Shown one piece after another: positions 7,840 through 17,600 of a stretch of DNA of 64,000 nucleotides. Each line of letters starts with the position of its first letter. Position 1 is the stretch's first letter. The position numbers and the translations under genes are program-made. The notes beneath the pieces were generated by a model. It worked only from the letters and a program-made list of their open reading frames with translations, was not told where the DNA came from and ran no database searches. Source of the DNA: Symsagittifera roscoffensis (lineage: Eukaryota > Xenacoelomorpha > Acoela > Convolutidae); assembly GCF_963678635.1 (NCBI RefSeq), contig NC_087066.1, positions 66,373,277 through 66,437,276 on the forward strand, written 5' to 3'.

Positions 7840-10800
7840 CTATTCTTCTCTCGATGTTGGATTCTCATCTTCACCCGTCATGTGCCGATTCTGCATCATG
7901 AGGTATTGCACTAACAACGTCTTCAACCCTGCGGCACACTTGTAGGAGTAGGTTTCAATGCTCGAGTGGACTCTCCCCATAGACAGAGGCTCTCCATATT
8001 CCATTAATCGATGAAACGACACCAATTCCCCATGGGTCAAGAGTAATAGTGCCAGATACCCATCAACCCGAAGTGTTTCTACTCCTCGACTAAACATGTA
8101 TGCTGGGCCCATGTTGAACAAGTATCTGGGGTAGACCAGATACAAAGCCAAGAGCAGGCTGATGGGCATGCCCAGTATCTCCTGCACGAAGGCTCCAAAG
8201 ATGGTCGCCGTGGTGCCGAACATTCCTGCCATGAATTCCTTCTCCCAGCAAGGACTCAAGAACTTGAGAATCTCATGATCCCTCCTAGTCCTCAGCTCAC
8301 CCTTGGCGTGCTCTCTCCAGAACCCTCCAATCGTCACTTCATTGGCGGCCGAGACAAATCTAGCTACCGTCATGTCTCTTACTTCGGCCAGCTCCAGTTG
8401 TTTCTCCAGAAAACTCCAGACTTGTTTCACGAGGGGTGGTGCTTCCTCCCTCGTCTTATTCGTGGCGTTCTCCAGCCTTGGTGTCAAAAATGGCCACCAG
8501 CCATTCTCTTGCGTCAAGCGATATTTCATTGACTCTAATTGCTTTTCCGTCTCGGCCACATTTCTTCTCTCGTTACTCGGACCTCTAGACTTGCTGGTGG
8601 AATTTGTGATCTTCACTTCCATGCTCCGAAACCACAAGCTGGCCGTCAATTGGCTTATCGCCGGGTGATCGTCCCCGATGACTGGGCTGAACTTAAGTTG
8701 CCTGGCAAAGTTCGATATCTCTAGCAAGAGCACCTCGTCTAATACGATCAGGATGTCGGCTAGTCCATAAAAGCCCCTCAGTGCATGAGATATGTCCGCC
8801 CATGCCGCCGCCAATTCTGACTTGCGAAGCCTCAGGTTCGATGGCTCCAACTCCCGATTGGGGGCTGCCATTAGAATCCGCCATTCGTTCCCCTCTGCTA
8901 TTAGAATCAAGACCGCGTACACGAATTGTAGGGCGGGTGGCATATTCGCGTATCCAGGGGATGTGGTGAACACCACCTTCGTCTTGGATCCAAATCTCGA
9001 GACAACATTCTCTTGCACTTCATTCATCGCTGCAAACAACGCCTGAATGGCTTCCCATATCTTCCTCGATGTCGGAATTTCATTGCCCTTCAGCTGCTCA
9101 AGAAGTCCCATCGCGTGCAGGTGATCATTCATTCCTGCAAACAATAGCAGCTCAGGCTCACAGGGCATCTCCGACTTTATTGCCAGCACCAGAGTTAACA
9201 TCTGGTTTAATTCAGCTCCTGGCAAAGAGTATATCAGAGTCTCCGGCCAGAACAACTTAGGAGACGTTCCTTCGAAGTCCGATCCCGCCACAATGACTAC
9301 TCTCGCAGCAGCTGGATCTGCTCTATCATAAACTGCCAGGGTTTTGGCCAGCTGGGTGCTCCCACAGGGCTTCCCGTACCTGGGATCTTCCGCCAATTTC
9401 GAGCCTTCGTAAGCGGCATCTGGCAACTCCATTCCCCCCGGATTGAGCAGCTTGTCCACCACCTTCAACTGGGCCGGGGTCGCCAACCTGATCCTGGCGA
9501 TGCTCGTTCGGTGTTTGGGGGGTTCTGCTATGAGTCCAGGACTCCCCAACAGCTTGAGAGGTCTGTAGTTAATGGGTCCCATGATCGCTTTTGTGGGAAT
9601 TCCGGTCAGATCCGCGGTCTCCATCAATTTCGTTCTCGAGAAGTGCGCCTCATGAGCTTTCAACCAGAGCACGCAATGATGTCTGTTTAAATCCTCGTGC
9701 GACACTCGTTCAATCCCCAGGGTCTCCGCCAATTCTCGCCTGCATTCCAAACCCTCTAGGTCCAGCCCTTTCACCTTCTCAGGATATCTCAAGCGAGCGG
9801 TCTCCATAGACCTCTTTTCCCGCTTGCTCTCTGCCACTACCACTGAGGATATCGCCGAGCCTGGAGGTGTTGATGACGTCACCTCCTCAGATTCCATTGG
9901 CGTGGCACTCTGCAATCTGGTCTGGTTGCTCCTTGAACTGTCTCTAGTGTCAACTCTCGGTCCCAAGCGACCAGACAAGGCCCTTGAGGCAAGGAATGGT
10001 GGGTTCGGAGGTGGTCCTAATGTGAATTGGGCTGTCTCTAGCAGATCGGCCTCTAGCGTGTTTATGTGTTCTTGGAAGACTTCGTTCAGCCACTCCGCTC
10101 CCCTTGGTCTATCGAAATGGATTCCATCATTGGAGGTGTCTTCAGGGAATCCCTTCTTCTCCATGCGCTCCGCCACGTCCAACAGTCTGACAGGGAGCAC
10201 ACTTTTCCGGTGGATATCTCGGATCACCTTGTTTAGGTTCCGCACCTTCTCATTCATCTCCAAGGCGTGCTGATCAAACATCATGTTGTAGGGGACAGTA
10301 CATACCGTCAACAGGATGGGGTCCATCTGGATCCTCAGCTCCTCAAGAAGGCAGCTCATCTTGTCGTGCAGCCTCGTTATTTTCCTCGCTTCTCCCCTTG
10401 ATACATCGTTAGTCCCGATCATCAGGGTCACCGTGTACACTTTAGTCATCCCTAGCATCTCAAGCGTCGCCAACATCTGTGGCGTGGCAGCTCCAGCGAA
10501 ACTCAAGATTCCTGTCTGCCAGTGCGACTGGATCCGGGTCAACACCCGCACCAGGCTGTCCCCTATGATCAGGTGGACCGCACCTTCTGGCACACGGGGT
10601 GTCGCAAGATACTCCACCCAGGCTGCATCATGAAAACAGTCCCTCCTGACTTTCTGTTCCGCACTCCAATCCAGCCGATTGTGCCTGTGGTACCTCTTCT
10701 CTGTATTTTTCTTATAACTCGAGATCACGACGCTCCTGACCGGCTGTTCCCTCCAAGTTGGGGGAAGCTCCGGTCTTGCCGAACTTTCGCGACTTTTCTG

Positions 10801-11805
10801 CCGTAATTTCTCGCCCAGCTCTTTCAGACGCGATGAGCCGCCGCTCACCTGACTGTCACTCGAGGTCGAGGTTGGGGTATATCCCGGCAGCACCACATCC
10901 ATCAGTGGGCGTACGGGTTGCGTCTCTAGGCTACGCAAGGAAGACGTTGCGTCATTCGGTATCCAGACTTCCAACCCTTCACTCATGTGTTCTCGGGCCT
11001 CGCGGTCAAGGTTGAACCGTGCTCTTGATCTGGGGACTTCATCCACCTCCATGCGTGACTCTGGTCTCGAGCTGGTAACTACTCGCTCCTTCGGCCTGGC
11101 TCCCTTCTGTGCGTCAAGTTCGCGGTTTAGCTGTTCTATTCTCTCCAACTCCGACTTCAGTTGTTCACAATTCGCGGCATTCTCCCGCACCCTTAGCTCC
11201 TGCTGATGTTCAGCCTTTAGCATCTCAAGCAACCTCAGAGTCTGATCTCGCTCGTTGACCGCCTGGTCCCTTTCCAGCTGAACCTTCTCCCGATCCAGCT
11301 TTGCCTGATCCCGATCGAGGTTCGCCTTATTCCTTTCCTTCTGCGTCTTCTCGAGCTCTTTCTTTAGAACACCAAGATCCGGATACGCCTCGGTCGTCTG
11401 TTGTGCTCGCGTCATCGATAGCACCTTACTCGAGCTCTGGCCTGTGGATCTTGCTGTTGGCCTAGTTGGTAGTGGGAATTCCCCTGCGCCATATTCGGTA
11501 TTGTTACTCAGGCCAGGATTCCTTGCCAAGTCAAAGCCCCTTACTCCTCCATCCACATTCCAAGATAACCATCTGGTCTGCTCTTGGTTTGATATACCCT
11601 CGGTGGTGTAGCCGATCATCAAGACAGCCTCCGTCGCAGACTCCCTGCATTCACCCTGGTCTTCCAACTGGAGGATGGCATTCAGCATTACCGCCATTCT
11701 CTCGTCAATCTGGGTATAATCCAGGTCCCTCAGGCGTCTGTACAGCTCATCAAGAGTAGGCTTCTTCAGGGCCGCGGGCATGGATTTCCAGAATCTGTCT
11801 GCCAT
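7840..11805 (-). CDS. Coiled-coil protein with two SGNH (GDSL) hydrolase-like domains
   Basis: 1321 residues starting at ATG 11805. Residues about 145-250 form a highly charged coiled coil with repeated ERDQ/LDRDQ. Residues about 405-600 carry the SGNH hydrolase blocks in order: GDSLV (Ser, about 417), FAGAAT (Gly), GTND (Asn, about 464) and DGIHFD (Asp and His, about 561-564). All catalytic residues of the family are present. A second, degenerate copy at about 835-1050 has VAGSDF, FAGMNDH and GDDHP. SGNH enzymes hydrolyse esters. Esterase domains are known in ORF1 of some CR1/Zisupton-like non-LTR elements and in bdelloid terminons, from general knowledge. The C-terminal 200 residues are rather hydrophobic. 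It ends with TAG at 7840. Confidence 0.8.
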   Translation of the reverse strand: MADRFWKSMPAALKKPTLDELYRRLRDLDYTQIDERMAVMLNAILQLEDQGECRESATEAVLMIGYTTEGISNQEQTRWLSWNVDGGVRGFDLARNPGLSNNTEYGAGEFPLPTRPTARSTGQSSSKVLSMTRAQQTTEAYPDLGVLKKELEKTQKERNKANLDRDQAKLDREKVQLERDQAVNERDQTLRLLEMLKAEHQQELRVRENAANCEQLKSELERIEQLNRELDAQKGARPKERVVTSSRPESRMEVDEVPRSRARFNLDREAREHMSEGLEVWIPNDATSSLRSLETQPVRPLMDVVLPGYTPTSTSSDSQVSGGSSRLKELGEKLRQKSRESSARPELPPTWREQPVRSVVISSYKKNTEKRYHRHNRLDWSAEQKVRRDCFHDAAWVEYLATPRVPEGAVHLIIGDSLVRVLTRIQSHWQTGILSFAGAATPQMLATLEMLGMTKVYTVTLMIGTNDVSRGEARKITRLHDKMSCLLEELRIQMDPILLTVCTVPYNMMFDQHALEMNEKVRNLNKVIRDIHRKSVLPVRLLDVAERMEKKGFPEDTSNDGIHFDRPRGAEWLNEVFQEHINTLEADLLETAQFTLGPPPNPPFLASRALSGRLGPRVDTRDSSRSNQTRLQSATPMESEEVTSSTPPGSAISSVVVAESKREKRSMETARLRYPEKVKGLDLEGLECRRELAETLGIERVSHEDLNRHHCVLWLKAHEAHFSRTKLMETADLTGIPTKAIMGPINYRPLKLLGSPGLIAEPPKHRTSIARIRLATPAQLKVVDKLLNPGGMELPDAAYEGSKLAEDPRYGKPCGSTQLAKTLAVYDRADPAAARVVIVAGSDFEGTSPKLFWPETLIYSLPGAELNQMLTLVLAIKSEMPCEPELLLFAGMNDHLHAMGLLEQLKGNEIPTSRKIWEAIQALFAAMNEVQENVVSRFGSKTKVVFTTSPGYANMPPALQFVYAVLILIAEGNEWRILMAAPNRELEPSNLRLRKSELAAAWADISHALRGFYGLADILIVLDEVLLLEISNFARQLKFSPVIGDDHPAISQLTASLWFRSMEVKITNSTSKSRGPSNERRNVAETEKQLESMKYRLTQENGWWPFLTPRLENATNKTREEAPPLVKQVWSFLEKQLELAEVRDMTVARFVSAANEVTIGGFWREHAKGELRTRRDHEILKFLSPCWEKEFMAGMFGTTATIFGAFVQEILGMPISLLLALYLVYPRYLFNMGPAYMFSRGVETLRVDGYLALLLLTHGELVSFHRLMEYGEPLSMGRVHSSIETYSYKCAAGLKTLLVQYLMMQNRHMTGEDENPTSREE

Positions 11806-12249
11806 TCTTTGTGACTTCGGGATGTATACAGGTATGTGTTAACCAGCTCAAGAATTACCTTGCCGACTCAAGTATTACCCAACTCAAGAATTCTCAAGAA
11901 ATTTCTCTTTCGGTTTCTCGCTTGAGTATAGTTGGATTTTCAACTTTGTTTTTCAAAATTGATCTGAAAGCAGAAACCATATTAAAACTTAACAAGTCAT
12001 GTTCCTAACCTAGAAACCCCCTTTTCACCAGTATGGTTAAAATCTTATCATTTTCATTCTACTTAAAACAACTCAATTGGAATTTCCTTAAAAGCATGCA
12101 GATTCATTTTATGTTTTAGCACCGTTAATTCTTTTTAAAATTCAATTGTCATGCCAATCACGTCTTAAGATCCCTTTACCTGTGCCGCACCCCAGTACCT
12201 AACTCAAGACTCCTCCCTCACGCCCAACTCGAGACCCCGTGTCCCCAAC
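11806..12249 (-). other. Spacer between pol and the accessory ORFs, with an ACTCAAG cluster
   Basis: About 440 bases without a reading frame, between the macro-domain ORF and the SGNH ORF. It may hold the signal that lets the accessory ORF be translated, such as a splice acceptor or internal entry, but I cannot identify one. CTCAAG or ACTCAAG occurs about four times at 11847-11895 and again at 12201-12265. Confidence 0.5.
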
Positions 12250-13647
12250 TCAGGCGATGCTCAAGTAGTATTTTTTGTGCAGATACACCATTATCTCAGT
12301 TTCCGCAAAGACTACATGTAGGATAGCGTACAATTCCCTCGAGCTCAGTTTGCCCCTGTTTGGGTCATACACCGGCATTGAGACCTCCGTTATTCCTCTT
12401 TCAATCATGAAATCTCGTAGTCTTGTTAGTGCCAACATCACGTGTTCGGGATCAATTGTGTTCCTGTCATTGACCCTCGTCACTAGGAAGCACAGATATT
12501 TGCCCGGGACTTGTGCTACTGATGGTGGAAGCGCTGCCATCCCTCCCAGTCCTGGTCTCTGTCTGAACAGAAACTCCACGTTCTGGTACTCTCTTCTGAA
12601 GTCAGCTTCCAATCTTGATCTGAAACTCATGTCCGCCGTGATGCAGATCGCGCTAGTCCTGTTTGACAGGATGAAGTCGCTATCCGTTATCATGATGTTT
12701 TCCGAGTACTCATTGTGTATTTCAAATTTCGTTTTGAAATTCCGACCTATTGTAGGCTCTGGCTCTTCTTCTTCCAGTTCCAATTTGCTTGTTTCTCTCA
12801 CTTCCTTGAGCTTCTTTATCATCAAATTTTCGGTGTGGGTAAGTCCTACCCCCACTCCCCGGACAAAAATATTTATCGACGTCCCCGTCGATGTTGTCGG
12901 GTCTGAATTGTCCGGAGGAATGTCCAGTGGCCTATCTGTTGCCGTCCATCCGAAAAGAGGGTCCTCTGCCTTCATATAATTTGCCGATGATACGTCGACT
13001 TGTTGAATGCTTTGTCCTTCGCGGCTCTCGTCTTTGACATCGCGCATCCACTCTAGTATCCTCAAGTTCGTGTTCTCCCTCCTCTCTATCTCACTCTGTT
13101 CGAGATCCGTCTCCAATTCTGGCGTCGAGTAGTCTTCCTGCGGATAGTGTCCACCATCGTCAATGACCTGCCATTCCTCTTCGGCTTCCAGTTTGCCTGC
13201 ACTCAGTAGTTCCTCGCCCAATTTGTCTGGCTGTATCTTATCGATCAAGAAGTCGTCCCCGTACCTGTTGTACCTCATGCCGGTCCGTTTACGATTGCCA
13301 GTCCTGGTCCCCGGTGGTATTGGTCGATCTGGCTCCATCCACTTCGGCACTTCATCTTGCTCCGGGTCGTTCCAGTCTTCTTCTACAAATGATCCTGCTT
13401 CAGACTCCACTTCTATCTTTTCATTTTCGTCTAAACTCAAGTTCTCATTACCATCGTTCTTCTCTCTGGTGCCTTTTTCATTCACTTCACACGCTGGCTC
13501 TACCACCAGGTACTCAAGACCCTCCATGTCCTTCGGTATGCACCAATCCTCCGGGGACGGGACGTGAGGCTTCAGATTTTCATAATGTGCCGCTCGCCCA
13601 GTACTCAAGCGATAGAACCGTCCTTGTTGATGAACTTCCGTTATCAT
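12250..13647 (-). CDS. Integrase C-terminal tail plus macro (ADP-ribose-binding) domain
   Basis: A 465-codon frame in the same frame as the integrase ORF, separated from it by the TAG at 13687 and 13 codons. Those codons and the start (KKLLKKWRGPF then ITEV) form the gypsy integrase GPF module. Residues about 50-300 are acidic and low complexity. Residues about 320-462 match the TARG1/OARD1-type macro domain: SAICITADMSF, GKYLCFLVTRV, an alpha-helical LTRLRDFMIERG, VSMPVYDPNRGKLS and a final ILHVVFAETEIMVYL. Macro domains bind or hydrolyse ADP-ribose. The usual MPRIGCGLD loop is changed to MPVYDPNRGKL, so binding or catalysis may be altered. It ends at a stop at 12250. Confidence 0.75.
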   Translation of the reverse strand: MITEVHQQGRFYRLSTGRAAHYENLKPHVPSPEDWCIPKDMEGLEYLVVEPACEVNEKGTREKNDGNENLSLDENEKIEVESEAGSFVEEDWNDPEQDEVPKWMEPDRPIPPGTRTGNRKRTGMRYNRYGDDFLIDKIQPDKLGEELLSAGKLEAEEEWQVIDDGGHYPQEDYSTPELETDLEQSEIERRENTNLRILEWMRDVKDESREGQSIQQVDVSSANYMKAEDPLFGWTATDRPLDIPPDNSDPTTSTGTSINIFVRGVGVGLTHTENLMIKKLKEVRETSKLELEEEEPEPTIGRNFKTKFEIHNEYSENIMITDSDFILSNRTSAICITADMSFRSRLEADFRREYQNVEFLFRQRPGLGGMAALPPSVAQVPGKYLCFLVTRVNDRNTIDPEHVMLALTRLRDFMIERGITEVSMPVYDPNRGKLSSRELYAILHVVFAETEIMVYLHKKYYLSIA

Positions 13648-13686
13648 GAATGGTCCCCTCCACTTCTTGAGTAGTTTCTTTGTTCC

Positions 13687-14592
13687 CTAGGGCGGTATGA
13701 CATTTTGGAAGACCCACACGTATTGGCCCACCTCATATGGCTTCGCTTGTAATATTTTTTCGTCATATTTTCTGCGTTGCCTCATTTGCGCTTGCGCCGT
13801 GTTCCTCCTGCATAGCTCGTTCAACTCCTGTTGTCTTTTGATCGCTTCTTTCACGTATGCCTGAGGCGACGTCCTTTTCCCTTCGTATTCCGGGTAAAAG
13901 AATGTCAGAGGCATTGCTCTCTCCCTGCCCGTCAACATCATGAAGGGACTGATGCCCGTCGTTGAGTGTTGAGTACTGTTGTAGGCCCCTACTACCTGTG
14001 GCAGGTATTTATCCCAGTCCGTCATGTATCTTGAGCAGTACACCCTCAACATGTTGACCAGTGTCCTGTTTTGTCTCTCTACCAACCCGTTGGTCTGTGG
14101 ATGGTAGGTTGTCGAATGTGCTTGAGCAATGTGCGATCTCTTCATCAATTCTTTTGTCAAGTCCCCCACAAAAGCTTTACCGTTATCTGACTGGAAAGTC
14201 ATTGGACAACCATACCGCGATATCCAATGCGTTATCAGATGATCACATGTCTCTTCGGCCGAGGCTGTCTGGCACGGAATCGCTTCCGCCAACTTTGTGA
14301 AGTGATCTATTATAACCAGTATCTGGTTATATCCCGACTCTGTCATGCAGATTTTTTGATGGTCTATCTGCACCACTTCATTGAACTCCGAGCTCTCGAC
14401 AGACTTGAGGGGAAACTTCATCTTCCTTGGGTCTTTTACCTGGAGACATGCCAGGCAGGCATTCACCCACCTCTCGCAAGCTTTTCTCATTCCTGGCCAA
14501 TCAAACCTGTGAAGTATCCTTTGTTGTACTTTATCTATCCCCTGGTGTCCCATCTGGTCGTGCGATCTGAAAAGTACCTCCGTTTGATACAA
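13687..14592 (-). CDS. Integrase core of the giant element
   Basis: This 301-codon frame continues, after an in-frame TAA at 14623-14625 and ten codons, from the RT-RNase H ORF. It has the H-H-C-C zinc-binding region (HDQMGH ... CLACL) and the DD35E core. The core Asp residues are in VQIDHQ and FQSDNG, and the Glu is in NGLVERQ, exactly 35 residues after the second Asp. Integrase inserts the cDNA into the host genome. The frame ends with TAG (13687-13689) just before the GPF module, which follows in the same frame. Seen in isolation the enzyme would lose its C-terminal tail. Confidence 0.9.
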   Translation of the reverse strand: MYQTEVLFRSHDQMGHQGIDKVQQRILHRFDWPGMRKACERWVNACLACLQVKDPRKMKFPLKSVESSEFNEVVQIDHQKICMTESGYNQILVIIDHFTKLAEAIPCQTASAEETCDHLITHWISRYGCPMTFQSDNGKAFVGDLTKELMKRSHIAQAHSTTYHPQTNGLVERQNRTLVNMLRVYCSRYMTDWDKYLPQVVGAYNSTQHSTTGISPFMMLTGRERAMPLTFFYPEYEGKRTSPQAYVKEAIKRQQELNELCRRNTAQAQMRQRRKYDEKILQAKPYEVGQYVWVFQNVIPP

Positions 14593-14622
14593 TTGCGGTA
14601 GTATGATGAGGTTGTGTTTGTG

Positions 14623-17600
14623 TTATATCTTCTCCTCATCTTTCCTTTTGCATGCTACCACTCCATCAGCTGTGTGGTAGAGTAAGTCTTTCTTTTCTTT
14701 GTAGAACTGGCTCAAGATCTTGTAGCTGTCCTCCTCGAGTTCCCCCTTCTCCTTGACCCCCGACTGGATCCATTTGGAGAGATTACTTGTCATTTTGTCA
14801 TTCTGTTGGGCTCTTATTAGGTCTGACAGCCTGTATCTCGCCTTGACATGCTCCTTTAGCGCCATGATCTGTCCATTCATCTCACCAGGGTTGTGGATGT
14901 CGTCGCTCAGCTTCACGCATATCATCCTTTTCACGATTTTCATATCATCTTCTGGTACCAGATTCGTTCTGATGTTTGAGTTGCATGATAATTCCCTGAA
15001 TGGTTTCCTTGCAACCGCAATTTTCTCAAGTTCCTCACCACCTCGCATCTCCTGTATGTCCATGTTGTATGTCCCTGAAGATGGATCCGTCTGTAACTCC
15101 CTGTCGTGGTGCCTTGTCTTCTCTTCCGCCAATATCATGCACAGACTGTCTTGGTTTTCGCTGCTCTCATCCGAGTCTTCATCCCATCCTTCACGCTCCC
15201 CGGACAATTTTTCTTCTCCGGTTCCTTCTTCCGTGAACCCGGAACACTCCCCGGACTCTTGACCTAGTCCCAGGTGTTCAGTATCTTCTTTGAACGTCAC
15301 TTTCTTTTTCCTAACCTTGGTCTGCTCCAGAATGTTTTCGGGGATTTTGTCAACTAGTGACCGCACGACATCTTTGCTGTCAGTGACGCTTCCTCTTGAT
15401 GAGTCAGTATCGTTCACTGTCTCTTTTCTCCGAAGTATAGTGACTTCCGGTTCCTCTTGACCCTTCTCTTGGACCACGGGCTTATCATCTGATAGTTTCT
15501 CGAGCAACCTCATTAAGTCATCATCTATCTGTGCAGTTCCTGCTTCTACCTGGTTAAGATCATAGCCTTTTGCCTTGAGCGTCTCCTTCACGATCTTCGA
15601 CTTGAGTATTATCTCGATCGGAATCCTCTTGCTCCTCTTCAAGATGGTCTTCTCTGGAGGCTCTTTAGGCAATTCAGGATGATTTTCTATCGGTTTGCCT
15701 GACTTGTCCAGCCATCTCGTGAGTGGAAGACTGTCGTACGTTTCCTTGTCCATGAAGGAGAAGCCATCTTTGATTTCAGGTCTGTCTGCCTCTCTTTGCT
15801 CTTGTCTCTCATAGAACTCCGTCTTCTTACTCAAGTTGTCGGCATTCTGATGTTTATCTCGTGTTCTATGCTCAATTATCATGTTGTATCCGTCCAGGCG
15901 AACTATCCACCTCCCAATGTAACTTTGGTCCATTGAGTACGTTTTCAGCCAGCTCAGTGCTCGGTTGTCGACTCGCAACTTGAATGGCTCACTGCCCATG
16001 TATGCCCTGTATTTCTCGACAAAGGTAACCACCGCGAACATCTCTGCTTTCGGTGCTCCGTACTTCATTTCCGTGTCGCTCAGGACTTTGCTCCCGTACG
16101 CTATTGGTCTCAAGACTGTCTTCACATTCCATTCTTGTTCTTGGTGGAGAATCCCAGAAATCGCGACTACCGACGCATCCGTGTCCAGCACGTACATCCC
16201 TTTCTCAGTCGGCATACCCAGTACTGGTGCCTCACATAGCTCTTTCTTTATTCTCTGGAATGACTCTTCTGCTGCGTTGTTCCACGTGAACTTCTTGCCC
16301 TTGTGTCTCATTAATTGTTGCATCGGGTATACCTTGTCCGCATAGCCTTTGATGCATTCTCTATAATAGTTAGCGAAACCCAGGAAGCTCATCAACTGGT
16401 GCTCTGTCTTGGGTGATTTCCAGGTCAGGATTGCTTCCACGGCGTCCGTATCAGGTCTGATGCCGTGCTTGTCTACCATCCTGCCCAAGTATTTTATTGA
16501 GTCCTTGAGTATCTCACACTTTGATGGTTTACACTTTAGCCCCGACCTCCTCATGCATACAAACACTTCGTCAAGTCTCTCAATGTGGTCTTCCAGTGTT
16601 GGCGTGGCTATTACCACGTCATCCACGTAGCACATTACCAGGTTGCCATACTTCTTCGTCACGCCTATCAGCGCGTGTGCCATCAACCGCTGAAACGTGG
16701 CTGTGGCATTGCAGAGTCCAAACGGCATCCGTTTCCATTGAAACAGACCCAACTCGCAGGCAAACCCTGTCTTGTCCCTGTCCTGCTTCCTTAGTGGTAC
16801 TTGCCAAAAGGCTGAGCCTAAATCAAGAGTCTTAAAAAATTTTGCATCACCTAACTTCGAGAGGCTCTCATCAATCCTAGGTATGGGATAGGCATCCTTC
16901 ACCGTGACGGAGTTCAGGTATCGAAAGTCACAACAAAACCTCAACTGGTCGCCTTTCTTTTTGGCCATCACTACTCCACACACCCACGGTGACTTGGATG
17001 GTTCTATCATGTCATACTCTAGTAACGTCTCGATCTCTTTTCTACACGCGTCCGATTTGTGTGGGGTCATACGCCTCGCCCCCTCCCTGTGGGGTACCGC
17101 GTTTTCCTCAAGTTCTATTTCATGCTCAACGAAATTACAACACCCGATATCCGCCTTATGCCTCGAAAAAACTTCCTCGTTCCGCTCTAGTACGTCCTTG
17201 ATGGCTTCGAGCTGTTCATCTTTCAGTTTGCCCCTCAAATGTTCAATCTCCGGCAGAACCGGTTTATCAGTTTGCATTTCATCTAGTGTGGGTCGCTCTG
17301 GGAAGTTCGAACAGCTCGACAGCCCATCGTCCGTTTCTGACTTAAGTGATTTAATAAGACCTGAAGAATCTTTTATTTTCTGCAATCGTCTCAAGATACA
17401 AATTTTGTCCCTGTGATTGGGACAATCAACAACTTCATTTTGTTTTGAGTTCTCAATCGTTTCATATCGAGTTTTAACCGGTAAAGCATATCCCAGTTTC
17501 CTCCCTCTCTGTATCGTGATCGGTATATCAAGGGTATTCAACAAGACACTGACGCAGAGGCCGCTCTTCGTTATTGATAATGATCTTCCTAAAACAGCAG

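Noticed and set aside
7840-8300. Envelope-like gene with membrane anchor
   Set aside because: The C-terminus of the SGNH ORF is hydrophobic, but there is no signal peptide, furin-type site or glycosylation-rich ectodomain. I see no envelope evidence.
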